Origin: JACJVV01 sp047603135
GTDB lineage: Archaea > Nanobdellota > Nanobdellia > Woesearchaeales > JACJVV01
Reading direction: 5' to 3'
Length of the DNA stretch: 8,307 bases
NCBI GenBank assembly: GCA_047603135.1
Contig: JBLKOW010000044.1
Location: 1-8,307 of the forward strand
The position numbers and the translations under genes were made by a program. Of this stretch, positions 5,894 to 8,307 are shown in pieces (the stretch's first letter is position 1; each line of letters starts with the position of its first letter). The notes beneath the pieces were generated by a model that was given only the letters and a program-made list of their open reading frames with translations, was not told where the DNA came from and made no database searches.

Positions 5894-6436
5894 ATGTCTC
5901 AACTAAGAAGAAATGACAAAGAACTTCATAAATTGCTCACAACGCAAGGAAGTAATTATTTAGAAGATTCAAAACTTCAAGAAAGGTTTCATCTTGATGA
6001 TTACTGTATTCTTCAAGGAGTAAGTGTACATATAGAGGATAGTTTTGCTCCTATTAATGTTGATGAATTTATTGATGTTCTTTTTCCAGATACTGGTTCA
6101 AATCAATATAGAAGAGGCGTTAAATTAATGTTAAAGAATATGCCTTTTGGGTTAATTAAATTAAATGGTGAGCGACAGCTTTTAGGTGTGCGAAATGTAT
6201 CTGATGGTAAAGGAAATTATTCTGTTTTAAGAGGCGGAGTATATGGGTTAAGTAGTGGTATGACTGATTCACTTTTTCCTCAGCGACACAACGGTGCCTG
6301 GTTTTGGGGAACTCGCAATCCGCGAAAATGTGTACTTACATTTTATGGGTTTTTAGAATCATCTCATCCAGAATATTCTACAGCTGATATTTTAGATCAA
6401 GCACGCGATGAATTATATAACACATCACTTGATTAA
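5894..6436 (+). CDS. Hypothetical protein, 180 aa
   Basis: Probably a soluble cytoplasmic protein of unknown family, with no signal peptide or membrane segment. The open frame extends upstream to an ATG at 5807, but that would place 29 residues across the hairpin cassette, its T-run and the TATA-like box. The ATG at 5894, 15-20 bases after an AT-rich box, is therefore the better start. The protein has a charged N-terminal helix (RRNDKELHKLL), a segment DEFIDVLFPD, and a Gly-rich stretch (LLGVRNVSDGKGNYSVLRGG). An aromatic segment GAWFWGTRNP follows, and the C-terminus is acidic and helical. It has only two cysteines. It is transcribed divergently from the 140-aa gene and converges on elp3. 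No function can be assigned. Confidence 0.75.
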   Translation: MSQLRRNDKELHKLLTTQGSNYLEDSKLQERFHLDDYCILQGVSVHIEDSFAPINVDEFIDVLFPDTGSNQYRRGVKLMLKNMPFGLIKLNGERQLLGVRNVSDGKGNYSVLRGGVYGLSSGMTDSLFPQRHNGAWFWGTRNPRKCVLTFYGFLESSHPEYSTADILDQARDELYNTSLD

Positions 6437-6454
6437 TTTCTTAAGTAAAGAAAT
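6436..6454. terminator. AT-rich hairpin between the convergent 180-aa gene and elp3
   Basis: ATTTCTT (6436-6442), a 5-base loop and AAGAAAT (6448-6454) form a 7-bp stem starting at the stop codon of the plus-strand gene. No T-run follows. The rest of the 67-base gap to elp3 shows nothing else. Confidence 0.3.
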
Positions 6455-6503
6455 GGTAATGGCAAGAATGATGTCTTAATGTAAGGTATAGTGTAAAAGG
6501 TAA

Positions 6504-8204
6504 TTAAGATTTATCTAAATATTTAACCATGTATGGTCTCTCAAATTCGTATCCTATTTTTCGGTAATATCCACGAACTCCAACTCCTGAAATAACAATC
6601 ATCTTGTTTTTTCCTTCTGCAAGTGCAATTGCTTCTGCTTTTTCCATAAGTTGTTTACCTAACCCTTTATGTTGTACATTTCCATCATGTTTTCCAATAG
6701 CAACAGCACTTCCATAGACATGCAATTCTCTAATTAATGCACTTTTCTCTGTAATAACTGGATGTAAACTTCGCGGTGGAATGCGCAGTCGTACGAATCC
6801 AAATAATGTATCTTCTGCTTCCATGGCAATAAAGTATTCTTTTCCTCCGCTTGCTTTGTATTCTCGCACAACAAGCTTTGGCTTTTCTTGAGGAATAATT
6901 TGCTTTACTTCTCGCGCCCTGATATCTCGAAGAACAACCCCTCGTTTCTTAGCAAGGTCACTGACATATTGTCTTAAATTTGTTCGCTCAACTCCATCAA
7001 CGATGGCAAATGTAGGGATGTCTCGCTGAATTCTCATTACTCTGCACCATTCAGGAATATATTTAAAACCTTCAACGATAATATCTCCTGCTTCTTCTGC
7101 ACTTAGTGGATTAAATATTCCTTCTCTATAATCTTTTTCTAACTGTGTTCCCGGCATAACCATGCATGGATATATTTTTGCCATGTCCGGCTTAAATGCT
7201 TCATCCTCAAAAATAGTTTTTATGCTTTCTAAATCGCGTTCACGACTAATGCGTTTTCCATCTTCACCCGGAAGACCTGGCATAATATGGAAATTAAGCT
7301 TAAATCCCAAATCGCGTAATTCTGCAATCGATTTTTTAGTATCTTCAATAGTATGTCCTCTGTTTGTTACGCGCAGTACTTCATCATATACTGTTTGTAT
7401 ACCTAGTTCAATACGAGTTGCACCTAGTTCAAGACATCTTAGTCCATGTTCAAGAAATCCCCAGTCTGGTTTTGTTTCAATAGTAAGTCCAATACATCTA
7501 ATGGCACTATTTTCATTTTCTTCATGTTCTTCCTCAAGACTGCGTACATTTTGTGTTTTTAATGCAAGAATTTTTTCTGTTATTTTTTTCCCACGCTCAC
7601 TATCACCAACTGGTCCTGGAAGTTCAAAGAAAGTGCGAAACGCATCAATGTCTAATTCTCCGTCTTTAAAGAAGAGCCTTGAAAAGTCATTATATGCTTT
7701 AAATGAATTATAAATATAGTCTTTTTGATATTTTGGATGAAATGCACAGAACGTTCCTCCCATAACTATTTGATCAACTTTGTCAGGATTCTGTCCAATA
7801 GCAATATACTGTTCAAGTCTGTTAAACACAATGCGGTATGCATCAAATGCATTTCGCATACCTCTCATAGTAGAAGGCTCATGCCCTGTATAACTCTTAG
7901 GGGTATTACCAAATGCACTATTTAATCCTCCAGGGCAAAAAGTGCAACTTCCATGAGGGCAATCAAATGGTTTTGTCATAGTTGCAACTACTGCAACACC
8001 TGATCCTGTCCGAGTTGGTTTTGTTTCAATATATTTTCGCACAAGCGGAGCATCTTTCTTATCTGCATGCATATAAATCTCAATATCTGTTGGAATCTTC
8101 TGCATACCATGTTCCTTACAAAGTCGCACTTTATGCTTTGAAAGTGTATCTTTATCAGGCTTATTTTCAATAATCCATGAAATAATTGTTTTCCAGTAAT
8201 CCAT
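6504..8204 (-). CDS. elp3: tRNA uridine(34) 5-carboxymethyl-type modification enzyme Elp3 (radical SAM / GNAT)
   Basis: Stand-alone archaeal-type Elp3. In the family it uses acetyl-CoA and S-adenosylmethionine to add a carboxymethyl-type group to carbon 5 of wobble uridine in tRNA. It has 566 residues. The N-terminal part (about 1-70) is the basic tRNA-binding region and ends in RTGSGVAVVATMTKP. The radical SAM core carries the [4Fe-4S] motif C82-x4-C87-x2-C90 (CPHGSCTFCPGG), then MGGTF (148-152) and ETKPDW (243-248). The C-terminal GNAT acetyltransferase domain (about 491-560) has RELHVYG, the acetyl-CoA loop QHKGLG (511-516), ISGVGVRGYYRKIGY and a final PYMVK. The segment between about 175 and 232 looks longer than in eukaryotic Elp3, with an acidic EEEHEENEN loop. 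Start codon ATG at 8204; a TATA-like box 20-28 bases upstream and no Shine-Dalgarno site suggest a leaderless mRNA. No other Elongator subunits are nearby, as expected in archaea. Confidence 0.97.
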   Translation of the reverse strand: MDYWKTIISWIIENKPDKDTLSKHKVRLCKEHGMQKIPTDIEIYMHADKKDAPLVRKYIETKPTRTGSGVAVVATMTKPFDCPHGSCTFCPGGLNSAFGNTPKSYTGHEPSTMRGMRNAFDAYRIVFNRLEQYIAIGQNPDKVDQIVMGGTFCAFHPKYQKDYIYNSFKAYNDFSRLFFKDGELDIDAFRTFFELPGPVGDSERGKKITEKILALKTQNVRSLEEEHEENENSAIRCIGLTIETKPDWGFLEHGLRCLELGATRIELGIQTVYDEVLRVTNRGHTIEDTKKSIAELRDLGFKLNFHIMPGLPGEDGKRISRERDLESIKTIFEDEAFKPDMAKIYPCMVMPGTQLEKDYREGIFNPLSAEEAGDIIVEGFKYIPEWCRVMRIQRDIPTFAIVDGVERTNLRQYVSDLAKKRGVVLRDIRAREVKQIIPQEKPKLVVREYKASGGKEYFIAMEAEDTLFGFVRLRIPPRSLHPVITEKSALIRELHVYGSAVAIGKHDGNVQHKGLGKQLMEKAEAIALAEGKNKMIVISGVGVRGYYRKIGYEFERPYMVKYLDKS

Positions 8205-8307
8205 GCGTAAAGAGAAATAATCAATTATTTAAGAATGCTGTGAAAAAATATTAGTTATTTTGGTAATCGTAATATATAAGGAATGCAGGTAATTTTAAGT
8301 AAAAAGT
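8205..8307. other. Right-edge intergenic region
   Basis: About 100 AT-rich bases without a supported gene. Besides the elp3 box it holds AATATATAAG at 8271-8280, which is almost self-complementary and could be a second elp3 promoter further out or a promoter for a plus-strand gene beyond the window. The truncated context prevents a decision. Confidence 0.35.
8224..8232 (-). promoter_or_regulatory. TATA-like box of elp3
   Basis: TTAAATAAT on the minus strand, centred about 24 bases before the ATG at 8204. This predicts transcription starting at or beside the start codon, i.e. a leaderless transcript. Confidence 0.5.

Noticed and set aside
7162..7713. 183-residue open frame antisense to elp3
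   Set aside because: It lies wholly inside the conserved radical SAM coding region of elp3, with no promoter, ribosome site or recognisable protein features.

Overview
The window most likely comes from a low-GC archaeon. Three things point that way. Several genes have TATA-like boxes about 24-41 bases before the start, and two of these look leaderless. The Elp3 enzyme carries the compact C-x4-C-x2-C iron-sulfur motif of archaeal-type Elp3 rather than the longer-spaced eukaryotic motif. No bacterial -35/-10 promoter stood out. A DPANN-type lineage (Woesearchaeota-like) is my guess from gene style and codon use; the sequence does not prove it. Strong Shine-Dalgarno sites also occur (before znuA, and inside the operon before znuB), so leadered and leaderless initiation are both in use.

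Layout: (1) Positions 1-2637, plus strand: the 3' part of a large gene, open at the left edge, encoding a Glu/Gln-rich coiled-coil N-terminal part followed by a long beta-rich-looking part with only two cysteines. I do not recognise it. (2) Positions 2665-5154, minus strand: a compact, overlapping zinc-uptake operon, znuA (lipoprotein binding protein with a large His-rich loop), znuC (ATPase, unusually short) and znuB (permease). It converges on gene 1. (3) Positions 5245-5667, minus strand, and 5894-6436, plus strand: two divergent small genes of unknown function. (4) Between them, about 5732-5846: a 115-base cassette made almost entirely of inverted repeats. It has five back-to-back hairpins and 10-base terminal inverted arms, and it is flanked by a 6-base direct repeat. 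(5) Positions 6504-8204, minus strand: elp3, the tRNA wobble-uridine radical SAM/acetyltransferase enzyme, with a likely leaderless promoter. The last 100 bases are an intergenic region leading out of the window.

The three Znu proteins should form one membrane complex: lipid-anchored ZnuA captures Zn2+ (or another divalent metal) and hands it to the ZnuB channel, which ZnuC drives. Elp3 is an independent tRNA-modification gene. I found no CRISPR array, tRNA, rRNA, transposase or recognisable defence module. The most unusual object is the hairpin cassette between the divergent orphan genes. It could be a MITE-like palindromic insertion, a structured RNA, or a two-way transcriptional insulator, and the sequence alone does not decide between these.
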